Positions 33,827 to 45,092 of a stretch of 48,799 bases of DNA are shown here, piece by piece. Positions within the stretch are counted from its first letter, which is position 1, and each line of letters opens with the position of its first letter. A program made the translations under genes and the position numbers. The DNA is taken from the NCBI GenBank assembly GCA_000181795.3, contig CM012954.1, positions 16,411,766-16,460,564 on the forward strand, in the 5' to 3' direction. Source of the DNA: Trichinella spiralis. Taxonomy: Eukaryota; Nematoda; Enoplea; Trichinellida; Trichinellidae. Below the pieces are notes generated by a model. That model was not told the origin of the DNA and did not search any database. It was given only the letters and a program-made list of their open reading frames with translations.

Positions 33827-36800
33827 TCAGAAACGCTCAATGATCAACCGTCTCGACCGACTCCGGAAAACTTGGCCAACGGTCAGTTGTCCAATCTCGT
33901 ACTGGATATCGGTCTGCTTGTTGCTGACCGTGGCGATTGGTGGTTGTTTTGCCATCTCATCTGCAAACTGCTTGTCGCGTTTGTTTTCCCAAAACAGGAA
34001 CAATATTGGAAAAATCATCTGCAAAAGATAAATCGGTTGGAAAAAGGTGCAACTTCCGCGCGCATTAAAAATTACCATGATCAAATTCAGTGTGGCTACG
34101 TGTGAAGAAGTCCACGGAAAACCGATCAAATCGACCAACAAACCACCCAAAGTTGGTCCGACGAATGCCCTGAAAAAGTTTCCATTTCACTTTTCCACAA
34201 TTTTCATATCAAAGGACAAGACAAACCCTAGCGAAAACGCAGACGTATAGAAGCCGGATACCAACGCGTAGGTTGAGAAATTATTCGGATAGCCATGTTT
34301 GCTGGAAATTAAAATGACATTGATGTATTATAATTTCATCTCCTAACGGTGACAAAATCAATTCAAAATTGAACTTACAGGGTTGAATGCAAGCAGTAAT
34401 GGTACGACGTCACTACTGTAATTCCCAGTCCGCATCCGTAGATCGCTTGTCCAATGCAAACGTTGGTCAACGATCTGCGAGCGAATAAATAACTTGTTGT
34501 AATTTGGTGGTTAGTCAGTTTTTCTACATATTTATTTGCACGCTTACAATTCTAAAGGCAAATATGGAACGGGACCAATCAGCAGAATGCTAATACCAGA
34601 GATGAAGAATCCAAAAGCCATCACTTGTAACGTACAATGCTGAAAAGAGAATTGAATATTTGTGAAAAGGAAGGAAGAAAGAAAAAAATCCTCATCACAA
34701 CAACAAACCCATTTGTCCACAATTATACCGACCAGTGGTGACGTGAGCGAGTAAGTGGCCGACAGCAACAAAAACAACAACCCAAGCACTTCTGGTTCGA
34801 GATTAAGCTGTATGGATTTTTTTAATATAGAGAGGATAGGTAAGGGAATTCAATTTTTTTCTCTTTTTTATTTTTACTTACAACTTCAAGATGCGGAGCC
34901 AGAGTTGGATCGAAGAAAGAAATGGTCATCATGCCGACGAAAATGCTGAACAATGCCAAGAATAAATCTGGCTTGAAGACCAACAGCCAGGCATTTTTTC
35001 CAACGACTGGCATCAGTTCTGAAATTCAAGGATAATTTCTCACAGTATTATTTTCAGTGCTGTGTGAAAATATCAATTACCTACCCTCAGTATTGTCAAC
35101 CGTGTCGACAAACACCGACACAACGGCAAACGCTAGCAGGATCAAGCCAAATGTGGTGAACGGCAAGTGAAAACTGCCAAGCTGAAAATTTCATTTGTTC
35201 GTTCAATGGTTGCGTGAGTATATTTATTTATTTTTGAATTACTTTGAAAAGAATTCCTCCAAGTGGTGGACCAAGCATGAATCCCATACCGTTGAACACT
35301 TCCAAAATACCCTGCAGTGTGATCGATCATCAATAATAACGGAGGAGAATAAGTTTTTCAAAAATAAGAAATACAAATTTTTTCCTCTTACAATAACAGT
35401 AGCCACTTTTCCAGGAAATCGATGTGCAACAATGGAAAATGCGGCGGTCATGTAGGCGGCCGATCCGACGCCTTCGAAAGCCCTGATCACTATGCCCAAA
35501 GAGATGAAACTCGAATCCATTGGGCACATATCAAGAAGTCTGAATATAAAGTATGTTCATATTTATTATTGTATTCCAATTTTTTTATTTTAAATTGAAC
35601 TTATTGCTTTCCATTGAAATAATAGATTAATTTCAAAACAGTGCAAGTGCATACAGCATGTAAATAAATTAAATGCTTTCAATGAATGACTGAATTTAAA
35701 AGATGATTAAAATAGATTAGATTATTTTTTTGAAAAAGAATTTTCTTTTTTCAAATTAAACGTTGAACGTCATGATCAAGCAAGTGAGCATAGAAGAAGT
35801 GCTGGTGGATTGAAGAGGAAATTTCAGATTTACCCGAATAGAATTGCAGTCCAAGCAGCGATGAACAATCCAGCGGAAAACATGAACTTTATACCGATGT
35901 GACTTGCCTGGAGAAATTGAAATAATTTTCAATTTCATTCAGTTGAAGAAATATGAAAAAAAAATTATTACATATTTTCCACAAAGAGGGGACAGAAGAA
36001 AGATGACCAACTGCATGACGCCGAAAACCAAACCGATCTCTGTTTCGCTGGCCCCTCTTCCTCTAGCCTGAAAACATCAAGCAAAGCAAAAACAAGCGTG
36101 TTGCTTTTCAAAATCATAATGCAACAACAACAACAACAACAACAGTAATGCTTTTGCAGAGAAGATCATTATCGAATTTCATTATGCAAAAAAAGGAATT
36201 GTTGCTTCTTATATTTTGTTCACTTTGATTGTATTTTGCTAAATTATGCTGCATTCATTCACATTTGTTTGCAACAAGTTTTTCTTGTTACTTTCTTAAT
36301 ATATATTTTATAGGAAAAAACTCATGATGTAAATTTTTTTTTCTCGCTTCAATGCAAGTTTGTGTGTGTATTTGTGTGATGTGAAAGAAAAGGCAAAGCT
36401 TTCTCAGGTGAAATGAATGAAAAACGGTCATAAAAGCAACCATTGGACAATAATAATAATAATTCCACTGACTTCTGCTCTGAAGATTCTTTCTGGAACT
36501 GCTGCTGTCCTGCATAAACAGCGAAACTTTCAAACTGGATCATCATACTGGACACGAGTGCAATTAATTTCGGCATTTTATTATTAGCGGAATCATCTTC
36601 GCAAAGGTATCATTTTTCCCCATCAAGCAGACCTGTTTGTTCTACAGTTGCATGTATACACATATATATATATATATACATACATACATATATGTTCGGT
36701 CAACTTTGCCCAAAGAAACTGTCAAAGGCTAGGCCAGCCTCTTTCTTCTACTACTCTCCACCAATGAACTGCCGAACGAGAGCCATTAATGAATGATATA

Positions 36801-37940
36801 TTGTCGTCTGTTGCTCATCCGTATGAATTGGCTATTTCAATTTAAATTGAGCAGAAAACAAATGTTCCAAAAATAAGAAACTACCGTTGTAACAATTTTG
36901 TGCAAGAAGAAGAAAAAATATGCAAACGATAAACAGAAACAAGTCAGTTGCAGCAGGAAAGAATGAGAGAAAGATTGACAGATACAAAGAGAAAGATGCA
37001 AACGATGATAAGGATTCTAGTGCACGTATGAATTGCATCCATCTATAAATTATTTTTATTAAAAATGAATTCCACCATTTATACTGACATGACGTTATAA
37101 ATACATGCACACTGCAAATTGGGGTTATCGTTGCTGAGAAAAAAAATGGCAAAGGAAATTGACCTCAACGAGAAATGTCAAAAAAAAAGAAAAGTAACAA
37201 AAACACGAAATCAAGCACTAATAATATGTGCTTTGTTTGCTCGTTGGTTTTTATGTGTGAATTTTTTATTGCTTAAAATAGAGAGAGAGAGTGGAAGAGT
37301 GGAATCATTTTTCCTCTACCAGTTTGAATTGTAATTTTTAAAAATTCATTCACACTCGTCCATGATGATGATGATGATGATGGCATTTCCCTTCTTAAAC
37401 AAACATGCAATCGAGCAAGCAAGCAAGCAGCTTGTTTATTCTAACAAAACGCCAGCTTTGACAAGTTAGTTAGTTAGTTGACCCAACTGAGCTAAATGGA
37501 CTAAGTAATAAAGTAGTGTAGTGTAGTGATTGAACACACTGGGAGTGCTGAATTAACAAAGCAAAACAGTCGACTATGAGCAGATACGATTTCACAAGTC
37601 AGCTAGGCAGTTGTTTTTCATTTTTTTGTTTTCTAATGGATATATATATACATACAGATAAGATACTTGGCTATTTTAAGCAACGCTAGCAGGGTGAAAA
37701 TCAACAACAACAACAACAACAACAAACATTACTACTCACCACAATTGGGAAAAACGGTGCGATGCAAGCGAACAACGTCGCCCCAAGGAAATAAGTGATG
37801 CTGAGTACACAGAGCACCATCAAATTGCTCTTCGACCAAATTGGCACCGGGGTTGCTTTTTTCCCAACATTTGCGGTATCCACACTTTTATCGTTCATCG
37901 AACTCATCTTGATCTCAACGGTCGACTTTTCGCCGGCCAT
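33827..37940 (-). CDS. SLC18B1: SLC18B1-like vesicular polyamine/amine transporter (MFS)
   Basis: SLC18B1 is a proton-coupled major facilitator protein that loads polyamines into secretory vesicles. Thirteen exons: 37940-37740, 36067-35972, 35907-35834, 35539-35392, 35311-35243, 35181-35085, 35018-34882, 34807-34709, 34639-34548, 34474-34379, 34301-34227, 34169-34076 and 34018-33827, an intact frame of 489 residues. A 35-residue polar N-terminus precedes the first membrane helix (VLCVLSITYFLGATLFACIA). The loop after helix 2 reads LCGKYASHIGIKFMFSAGLF and matches the family version of MFS motif A. Further matches are FEGVGSAAYMTAAFSIVAHRFPGKVATV, GFMLGPPLGG, SFFDPTLAPHL, TSPLVGIIVDKW, IGPVP and GAFVGPTLGGLL. 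About 12 membrane helices are expected. The polar C-terminal tail of about 50 residues is not conserved to my eye. Intron 1 is 1.7 kb with CAA repeats. The substrate is inferred from the family only. Confidence 0.92.
36121..36144. repeat. (CAA)n microsatellite in intron 1 of the SLC18B1-like gene
   Basis: Seven to eight CAA units, reading TTG on the gene strand. Confidence 0.85.
36652..36692. repeat. TA/CATA simple repeat in intron 1 of the SLC18B1-like gene
   Basis: Alternating TA with flanking TACA/CATA steps, close to self-complementary. Confidence 0.7.
37701..37726. repeat. (CAA)n microsatellite at the 5' end of intron 1 of the SLC18B1-like gene
   Basis: Eight CAA units only about 15 bases from the donor site at 37739, reading TTG on the gene strand. 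Confidence 0.85.
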
Positions 37941-40608
37941 GCTGCTTCACTTATTAGCTAACCACCATCCAACTGGCTAACTAGCTCGCTTCTGACACAC
38001 ACTAACTTCTCTTCGCCAGTCTCTTCCACTGACCCAACCAACCGGTGCCGTCTTTTATTGTCCAACGCCCTGTATGTTGTTCTGTTTTTTCTTTTCTGTT
38101 GTTTTATTATTACTATTATTATTAATATTATTAATAATATTATGATCCTCGTTTGAGAACAATGGATAACCGATTCTGCTTGGCTAATCTCAGCTACAGT
38201 TCCAATTGGTCAATTGTGTAAATTAGCCTGAAAGCGCCAACGCTGTGCCGATTGTTCAACTGACGACAGGTCATCAAATGAAGAGAACACCGACCGGTGA
38301 ACGGCGTTTCTGCCAGCAACAACAATAACCAGTGTGTTGTCGTCGTCGTCGTTATCTGTCATTTGAATCGTCAAAAAGTGATCGTCATTTCGACGATCAA
38401 AATTATCTGCGCTCAGGTACATTTTCAAATTTTATTAGCATTTTTTTCAAAATTATGTATAAAAAATTTTTCTAAAAATTAAAATAAATTTTAAAACATT
38501 TTTAATGTTAAATTAATTTTGAGAATTATTAGGTTTATTATATTGTTTTTTTCACGAGTGCGCATGCGAGATGATTTTCAAAGTGAAAATTTTCAATCCA
38601 CGTATCCGCCGACCCGGTTCCACCCCACCGTATCAAACGGAATTGCATGTCACTTTGAACGTTCAATCCAACCTCGTAACGTAAAATAATTTGAATTTAA
38701 ATTGACAGCCAGTGACAGTTTGAAATTTTCAAAAATAAACGTTTGTCGGGTATTGTTTGAACTGCGATGAGCGGAAATTCGACATTGTAAGTGAACTTTG
38801 AAAAAATGTAATTTTTGTAAATTTTTTTTGTGAAATGAAAAGTATTACAATTTTTCAGCACATCAAATACTGCGCATATGGTCGTTTAATTGTTATGTAA
38901 AGGAAACTTGTTTTCTCTTTTTCTGCTTTACTTCAAGTGCTCAATTATTTATTGATGAAAATTAGGTACTTATTATGTTATACTGTACGTAGGCTGGCAA
39001 AATAATTTGAATTCCATCAAGCTTCAATTTTCTATTGGTGGTCAAAACTTATCTTTAAAAATTAATTTCAACGATGGATAATGTTCGCCAATAACTTTTC
39101 CGCGTGCTCATTTGAACAGCTCGCTCTGTGTGTTCTATGTAAATTGTATCAACAGCTATCAGCGTTGCGTCCGTTGGTTTTGATTGATGTGTGCTATCAG
39201 TTATTTGATTTTAAATTGTTAAAGCTTTCTGGTTTTTTATTTCTCACTAGAATATAAATTCCAATTTCGTACCTTGACGACATGCGCATTCATCCATCAT
39301 GCAACGTTCGCTCAACAACATGCTTAACAAATTTGCTGTTCGTGCAAGTTCAGCATAAAAAGAGTTCCACACACACTGAGCACTCTTCGTCCATCTGTGT
39401 TGTTTTCATATTAATGATGAAGTGGTGAAAAAATTTTCCTGGACTGATGTAGCAAATTGACGTCATAAAAATTTCGCTCTATAACATTAACTTGGTGGCA
39501 GTATTTTTCAGTAGAACAACTCAATAGGTAGTCAATTTGAACTGAAAATTGTTAATTACGTAAATACGTATCAAAAATATAGTTTCTATTGTTTAAAAAT
39601 AGTCCGTGTAATATAGTTTTAACATAAAATGCCTTGCAAAGTACGATTTGTTCAGCAAGAAAGTGTACTTAAGAAAATGGAAAATTTTTTAATTAAAATT
39701 ATGCTCAAGTTAATAAAAATGAGTTTCATCTTTGTAAATGGTAAACTTTCTCTGGAAATCCATGCTTAGCAATATGTAATGGAATGGAACTTTTGAAAAA
39801 TTGTAAATAATGCTTGACTTTCAGTTTGTAGTTTTTTTGTAGCATTTTTGGAGTTTGTGAATAAATGTTTGTCAAAAATTTCACTTTTGCTTGCTATCCA
39901 AATATGTAAGTTTATATTTATTAATTTTTAAATTTGTTATCAATATCTTCCCAGTTTATTCTTGTTTACTTTCTGATGTAGTTATTCGTGACGTTTTATT
40001 TAAGGGGTGGAATGCAATTTAAGTTCAGTTGTCATTAGTGTATCACATGTTGTCTGAGTGGACTTTTTCCTGTATAGCCTTGGCAGTAACACTTTAACAT
40101 ATTCCGATTATTTCTTTGATGATGTTTAAACCGTTTAGAATAAGCAAGCGAGTCAAATTAGTTTGTAAACCATTTTACAAGTAGCACTGTAGGTGAAGTG
40201 TAAATATTTACCAATTTCCGCATGCTTAATCGATGTTTGCATGTTGTAAAAAAATTATCAGTTAGGTTTTGTAAAGTTCATGCTGTTTTCAAATTGAAAG
40301 TATCATTTTTCATATTCGCGTTTATAAATAAAATCAGTTTTGGCATAGCTGAAAAACAAGCTGAAACGCGAATAAATGAGATGAATGTTGCTGTCAAAGA
40401 CTATATGATGATTGATTGAGCTTTTGCAAAATTTATATTGGCATTAAATTTCGTGAGTATAAATGTTTTCTTTTTACAAGGTAGCGTATGTCAGTATTGT
40501 TTATAAAAATTCAACACAGAAATTGAATTTGTTTCAATAGATAGTATGAGGAATACTGTATATGTTTTTATTAACATATGTTTCATTTTTGTAATTTTTA
40601 AGCCTTTT
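37941..40608. other. Upstream region of the SLC18B1-like gene plus unassigned DNA
   Basis: 37941-38430 is richer in GC and probably holds the promoter and 5' leader of the SLC18B1-like gene. A second GC-richer patch at about 38555-38790 ends in a possible first exon (ATG at 38767, consensus donor GTAAGT at 38787) discussed in the findings. The remainder to 40608 is AT-rich with no supported gene; an open frame at 40222-40419 lacks recognisable features. Confidence 0.5.
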
Positions 40609-41880
40609 CTTGGCGAAAAATGCAACATAGCCAACGTTTGTTCTGGACGGAACGGCACCGACCTCGTCGGTGTGACCCACCCGTGAGTTGGTGCGCACCG
40701 GGTGGGTCAGGAACAATACGCGCTCACTGCCCGGTAGATCACTATCTCGGCGTTTATGGACCCGGGGTCGGGGTCATAAGAGGCCCCTTTCGGTTAGCCG
40801 AATAACGGCTTCTTGCGCAAACAATTCTGGCGGCGGGTCATCAGATGACCCGGAGGAGCGGCCGTTGCAACGGAGCCGCTAAATGGCCAACGGCGCCGTG
40901 GACAAAGCGGAGATCAAAGGATCCGAACCCTGGTAGCCTACTGGCAGCCAACGGTAATTTAGATCGGCGCCGCAGATGGCGCGCACTCCTCGCGGCGAGC
41001 GAGCTGCCCATTGGCGCTTCGCGTTAGCCACCCGCCGAGCCCCTGACCCCGGGGCTCTATGTATGACTATGGAGAGTGCCGCCGCGTATAGTGGAGTAGT
41101 AACAAGGAACGAGTATTGGTGAACGATAACGATACAAGCCATCCACGAATCGAGGACCCGAAGATCAACATACGTCCGAGAAGGTGACGCATATTTATAC
41201 AGTCCAGTGTCATTTGCCTGCCTGGCGAACGTCTAACAAATTGTACCTGAGCATCACTTACCGACTGCTGAACTCGTCGGTACATTTTGGTCCTCCGAGC
41301 CGGATTCGAGTCGAAACTACGCTACCTACGGATAGAGAAGGCTAATGGCGTCCACTGCGAAGGCCCGTTCCTAGAAGCTCAGCGCCAACAAGAACCGGTT
41401 TACTAGGCTATTGGCGGAGCTTGAAGAATTGTGCTTGGGGTCAGCCGACGTTTATGAAATCTAGGAGCAGCTCTCTATTACGGAAGAGCTCTACCGCGCG
41501 TCAGACGCACTTCAGGCCCAAGTAGAGCAAGACCTGGAAGGAGAAGAACATCAGCACGCGGCAGACGACTGGAGAAGGTGTCGAAGGCTCTTCAGGTATT
41601 GGACAAGGATCCGTTCACTGGCCACTTCCCAGTGAGCGAGGCCGTGATGCCGATGTTGAGGGAGAAATTGCCCCCTGCCCTGCTAAGGGCATGGGACATG
41701 AAGATAGGGTCCGATTCAGAAGAAAAGGAAGTTCTTTGAGTTCGCTCAACGGCAGGCGAACTCGCTCGCTACGCCCATGGAAGAGGACATGAAGGTGTCT
41801 GTGATAAGGACAGAGTGCAGAACGTCCCCAAGGAAATCACCGCACACCAAATGGAACGACGGTGGCCGCATCACGTCGTT
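40609..41880. mobile_element. GC-rich fossil element, possibly an LTR-type retroelement remnant
   Basis: This block is sharply richer in GC than everything around it. Its first part (about 40609-41300) is non-coding and full of palindromes, like a leader or terminal region. Its second part (about 41340-41830) shows charged, helix-forming coding traces that remind me of the gag region of LTR retroelements. It is broken in several places and no intact frame remains. I see no second terminal repeat, no reverse transcriptase and no target-site duplication, so both the family and the ends are uncertain. The neighbouring piggyBac remnant begins where it stops. It looks old. Confidence 0.35.
40656..40880. 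repeat. Cluster of near-perfect palindromes in the GC-rich block
   Basis: Four hairpin-forming palindromes lie within 225 bases. 40656-40672 has 7-base arms and a 3-base loop. 40673-40709 has 11-base perfect arms and a 15-base loop. 40834-40852 has 9-base arms around one base. 40857-40880 contains the perfect 12-mer CCGTTGCAACGG flanked by complementary AGCGG/CCGCT. Several share a GACCC/GGGTC core. Confidence 0.8.
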
Positions 41881-41884
41881 GCTT

Positions 41885-43130
41885 CTTCTGCATCTGTTTC
41901 CGATCAATTACCTGATACATAACCTACGCGGGTAGCTGCTGCTGAAAGTAATGAATTTACATGCACATCTGGTCGTGCTTGGACTACCACAGTGCCTTCT
42001 GCAACGCAGACACTTTCACATAATTTATTACGTGAGATGTTTGCGGTGCTTAGAACTACATCTGGTATTCAATGCCCTGGAGATGCTTTAAAACTGCTCA
42101 TCACTCCCGCAATGGTGAACTTGATAGTCCAGAACACAAATAAGAAAGCGGAAAAAGTCAATCCATAAGGAGTGGAATGAAAATCATCCCGATGCGTTGA
42201 AATCGTGGAAGCCAACCGATGAAGAAGAGATAGATGTATGCATTCATTGGTTTGTTTATCATTTCCGGTATTTTCAAGTCATCCGATGAATCGGTACCTG
42301 AACTTTGGTCTGTGAATAACGGAAGACGAATTGTTCGATCCGTAATGACGGAAAACAGATTTAAAAATCTGCTGACATTTTGCCGATTTGATGAGATCAC
42401 CAGTACAAAAGCTGCGCAAGTGAAAAGGGACAAAGAAGCTACATTTCGCGATATGTGGACAATGTTTCAAACAAATTTGAAAAATCTCTACAACCTATCT
42501 GCATTCTTGACTGATGAAAGAGCAGCTTGTGTCAACGCGCGGACGAAGCAGATTTCCAACCGTCAAATACAAATACAATGCATGCGATACAAACCGGCAA
42601 ATATGGGATAACAATATTTTGGTATTGTGATGGCGAAACATCGTACCCTTTGGCCGAAGAAATTGACGTGGGCAGATAGCCAGGCCGGAAAGCACGAATG
42701 GATGTTGCTGATGTGGTGAAACGGTTTTAGTGATACCCTGATGCGGAAAAGGAAGAAATATAACAATGGATAATTTTTTTACAAGCATACCATTGGCGGA
42801 AGATCTATTGTCTAAGAAAACGACGATTGTGGGAACATTGCGGAAGAACAGAAAAGAAGCACCATCAGCGAAATAACCGAAGATATGACTCGAAAAATGG
42901 ACTGGTCATTATTTTATTTCCGTCGACAGCTCACTCCTGTAAGCTACATTCTGAAACGAAAGAATTGCGTACTGCTGTTGTCGACGATGCACTACGATGA
43001 AGCAGTACGAGAAAATCAACAAGGAAAGCTGGATCTTGTACTGTTTTATAATGAAATGAAATCCGGTGTGGCTACTCTAGATCATCTTGTAAGCGTAGCA
43101 TCCAACGATGGCCAATGGTTCTCTGGTCTG
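41885..43130 (+). mobile_element. Decayed piggyBac-type DNA transposon (transposase remnant)
   Basis: The piggyBac DDE transposase is recognisable across this span in at least three frames. The N-terminal part (ALKLLITPAMVNLIVQNTNKKAEKV) ends in stop codons near 42166-42177. Next come WKPTDEEEID and, one frame over from about 42234, AFIGLFIISGIFKSSDESVPELW and VMTENRFKNLLTFCRFDE, with a catalytic-type Asp in LTDERAA. Further right are [14 protein letters not shown] and [12 protein letters not shown] (the second Asp region) near 42770-42870, then VSYILKRKNCVLLLSTMHYDEAV and FYNEMKSGVATLDHLV. The C-terminal Cys-rich finger is lost at a junction near 43107. No TTAA-flanked terminal inverted repeats were found. 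It cannot encode a working transposase as it stands. Confidence 0.85.
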
Positions 43131-43277
43131 TGAATAACGGAAGACGAATTGTTCGATCCGTTATGACCGAAAACAGATTTTAAAATCTGCTGAGATTTTG
43201 CTGATTTGATGAGACCACCAGTACGAAAGCTGCGCAAGTGAAAAGGGACAAACAAGCTGCATTTCGCGATATGTGGA
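43107..43277 (+). mobile_element. Second, displaced copy of part of the piggyBac transposase
   Basis: From about 43122 to 43277 the sequence repeats 42306-42457 at roughly 94% identity by eye (about nine differences in 152 bases), in the same orientation. It starts abruptly where the first copy's C-terminal region should continue, and stops abruptly at the GATATGTGGA that is also in the first copy. It therefore looks like a second related copy joined by rearrangement rather than a continuation. Confidence 0.85.
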
Positions 43278-43762
43278 TTCTGCTTTGGATTGCGCTGTGT
43301 GGCTGCATATGTTATATGGACATGTAAAAATCAAAATTATAACGCCCGAAAGTCATAACTGTAGATGTAAAAGACAAAACGATACATTTATACCTGATCA
43401 TCATTTAGCACCGTACTGTATCCCTTGTTTTTGAAGATAATCAGAATTGAACGAACTGTGAGTGTCGTGAACAGTTTGCGTTTGTCATTCTGTGTCCATT
43501 TTCGTTGCTTTCCCAAGTTTGACCTTTGAAACCTTGTGTTATTCTGTTTCCATTACGTGTGAGTAGATATTATTATATTACTCGAGTGATCTAGGAAACG
43601 GAAGAAGAGGTTGTGGTAGGAATCGGTATTGTTTAAGCTCTACGAAGGACAATCATTTAACGGTTGTTCTTGCTTAACTGAATTTCGTAAAATGCGGTAA
43701 GAACTATAGAGGAAGCCTTACGTGATTGTCACTATTGAATTTTTTTCTACAGTAGATTATAC
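43278..43762. other. Unassigned DNA between piggyBac and hAT remnants
   Basis: No frame here matches the BED finger or N-terminal half expected of the hAT transposase that follows. It may be the degraded 5' part of that element or host DNA. Confidence 0.4.
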
Positions 43763-45092
43763 ATGAATGAATTCTACAAAAGAAATGAAGAGTTACTGTT
43801 TGCGAAGCCGTTGGAAATAGACACAACAAGAGGAACGATATTTCTTGCCGTAAAAAGAGATTCCCCTTACGAATTTGCTAGCGGTCGCAACAGATTGCGC
43901 ACCGGCAATGGTAGGTTGCCACCGTGGATTCATCGCATACCTGAAAGACTCAGTGCCGGATGTACTGGCGGTGCATTGCGTAATTCAAAGACAACATCTA
44001 GTTGCAAAGCACTTTACTGAACGTTTGCACTGCTCTTTGGGATACGTCATGGCGGCAATAAACAAAATCAGAAGCATTCCTTTAAATGACAGATTATTCA
44101 GCCAGTTAGTTGTACGAACAAAATGACGAAGAATTCAGTCGCACACTGAAGTCCGGTGGTTATCGAAAGGTGCTTCTTTAAGTCGCTTTTATGAGCTTTT
44201 TGAAACCATTTTGGAATTCTTTCAAAACAAAGACCCTTCACTGAGAGACAGCTTGAAGAAGTGCAAAAGTGACATGGCATATATGGCTGATTTATTTTCC
44301 AAGTTTAATAAACTTAATCTACAACTGCAAGGAAGCGAACTTCATCTAATAAAGACGAGATCTGTCACTTCATCCTTCACATCAAAGCTGGCTTTGTTCA
44401 AACGCAACCTTGGGAGTAGAGAATTTTATCAATTTCCAAGCGTTGCTGCACTCAGGGAAAATGGATGAGTACACGACGATGACATTCAAATCTATTGTGA
44501 TCATTTAGATGTTCTACAAAAGGACATGCAAGAACGATTTCAAGATATTCTCAAAATGAAGATTCCAAATTGGGCGATAGACCCATTTTCAAACACTGAT
44601 GAGGTCGAAATGGAATTAGAAGAGTAATTAATTGATTTACAAACCAATGAAATAGTTAAAGCCGAAGTTTAAGAACGGATATCATTCTTTCTGGTTGCAA
44701 AAACAAATATCTGACCTCTATCCCAGTTTATGGAGAATAGTAAGAAAGTTCCTACTCGCTTTCTTATCTTCCTATTTAGTTGAACGTGGCTTCAGTGTGG
44801 TCACTGATTTTCTAACAACTAAAAGAAGCCAACTGCAAATCGCCAAACGTGGTAATTTACAACTGTTCCTTACCAACATTGAACCCAATGTAGACGGATT
44901 AGTCGCAATGCACCAACTCCATCCATCACATTAATTATTTGCTCACTGTATGATTATTTTTGAAAGAACACTCGATTTGAATAAACAGTCTGTTTGAAAA
45001 TTCATTATTTTTTTGACAATAATTTAGGGGGGCGTTTGAAAAATATATGTCTTTCAAGGGGGAGATAGCCTGAAAAAGTTTGGGAAACACTG
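43763..45092 (+). mobile_element. Decayed hAT-type DNA transposon (ZBED5/FAM200-like transposase), 5' truncated
   Basis: The C-terminal two thirds of a hAT transposase is readable in several frames. It begins ELLFAKPLE, then VATDCAPAMVGCHRGFIAYLKD, VHCVIQRQHLVAKHF, INKIRSIPLNDRLF, HTEVRWLSKGASLSRFYELF, KKCKSDMAYMADLFSKFNKL and FKRNLGSREFYQFP. After in-frame stops near 44467 and 44624 it continues with FWLQKQISDLYPSLW and the hAT dimerisation region SYLVERGFSVVTDFL, ending at TAA 44932-44934. The order and spacing match the ZBED5/FAM200/SCAND3 relatives in vertebrates. At least three frame breaks or stops are visible, plus a deletion after about 43840. The BED zinc finger half is absent. The right end carries a terminal repeat. 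Confidence 0.85.
45063..45092 (-). repeat. Right terminal inverted repeat of the hAT element
   Basis: Read on the minus strand, the end starts CAGTGTTTCCCAAAC followed by TTTTTCAGGC, the usual form of hAT ends in this group. The adjoining eight bases CTGTAGAA would be the target duplication, but I found no matching left end. Confidence 0.65.

Noticed and set aside
40222-40419. 65-codon plus-strand open frame
   Set aside because: No family resemblance, AT-driven composition and no linked exons.
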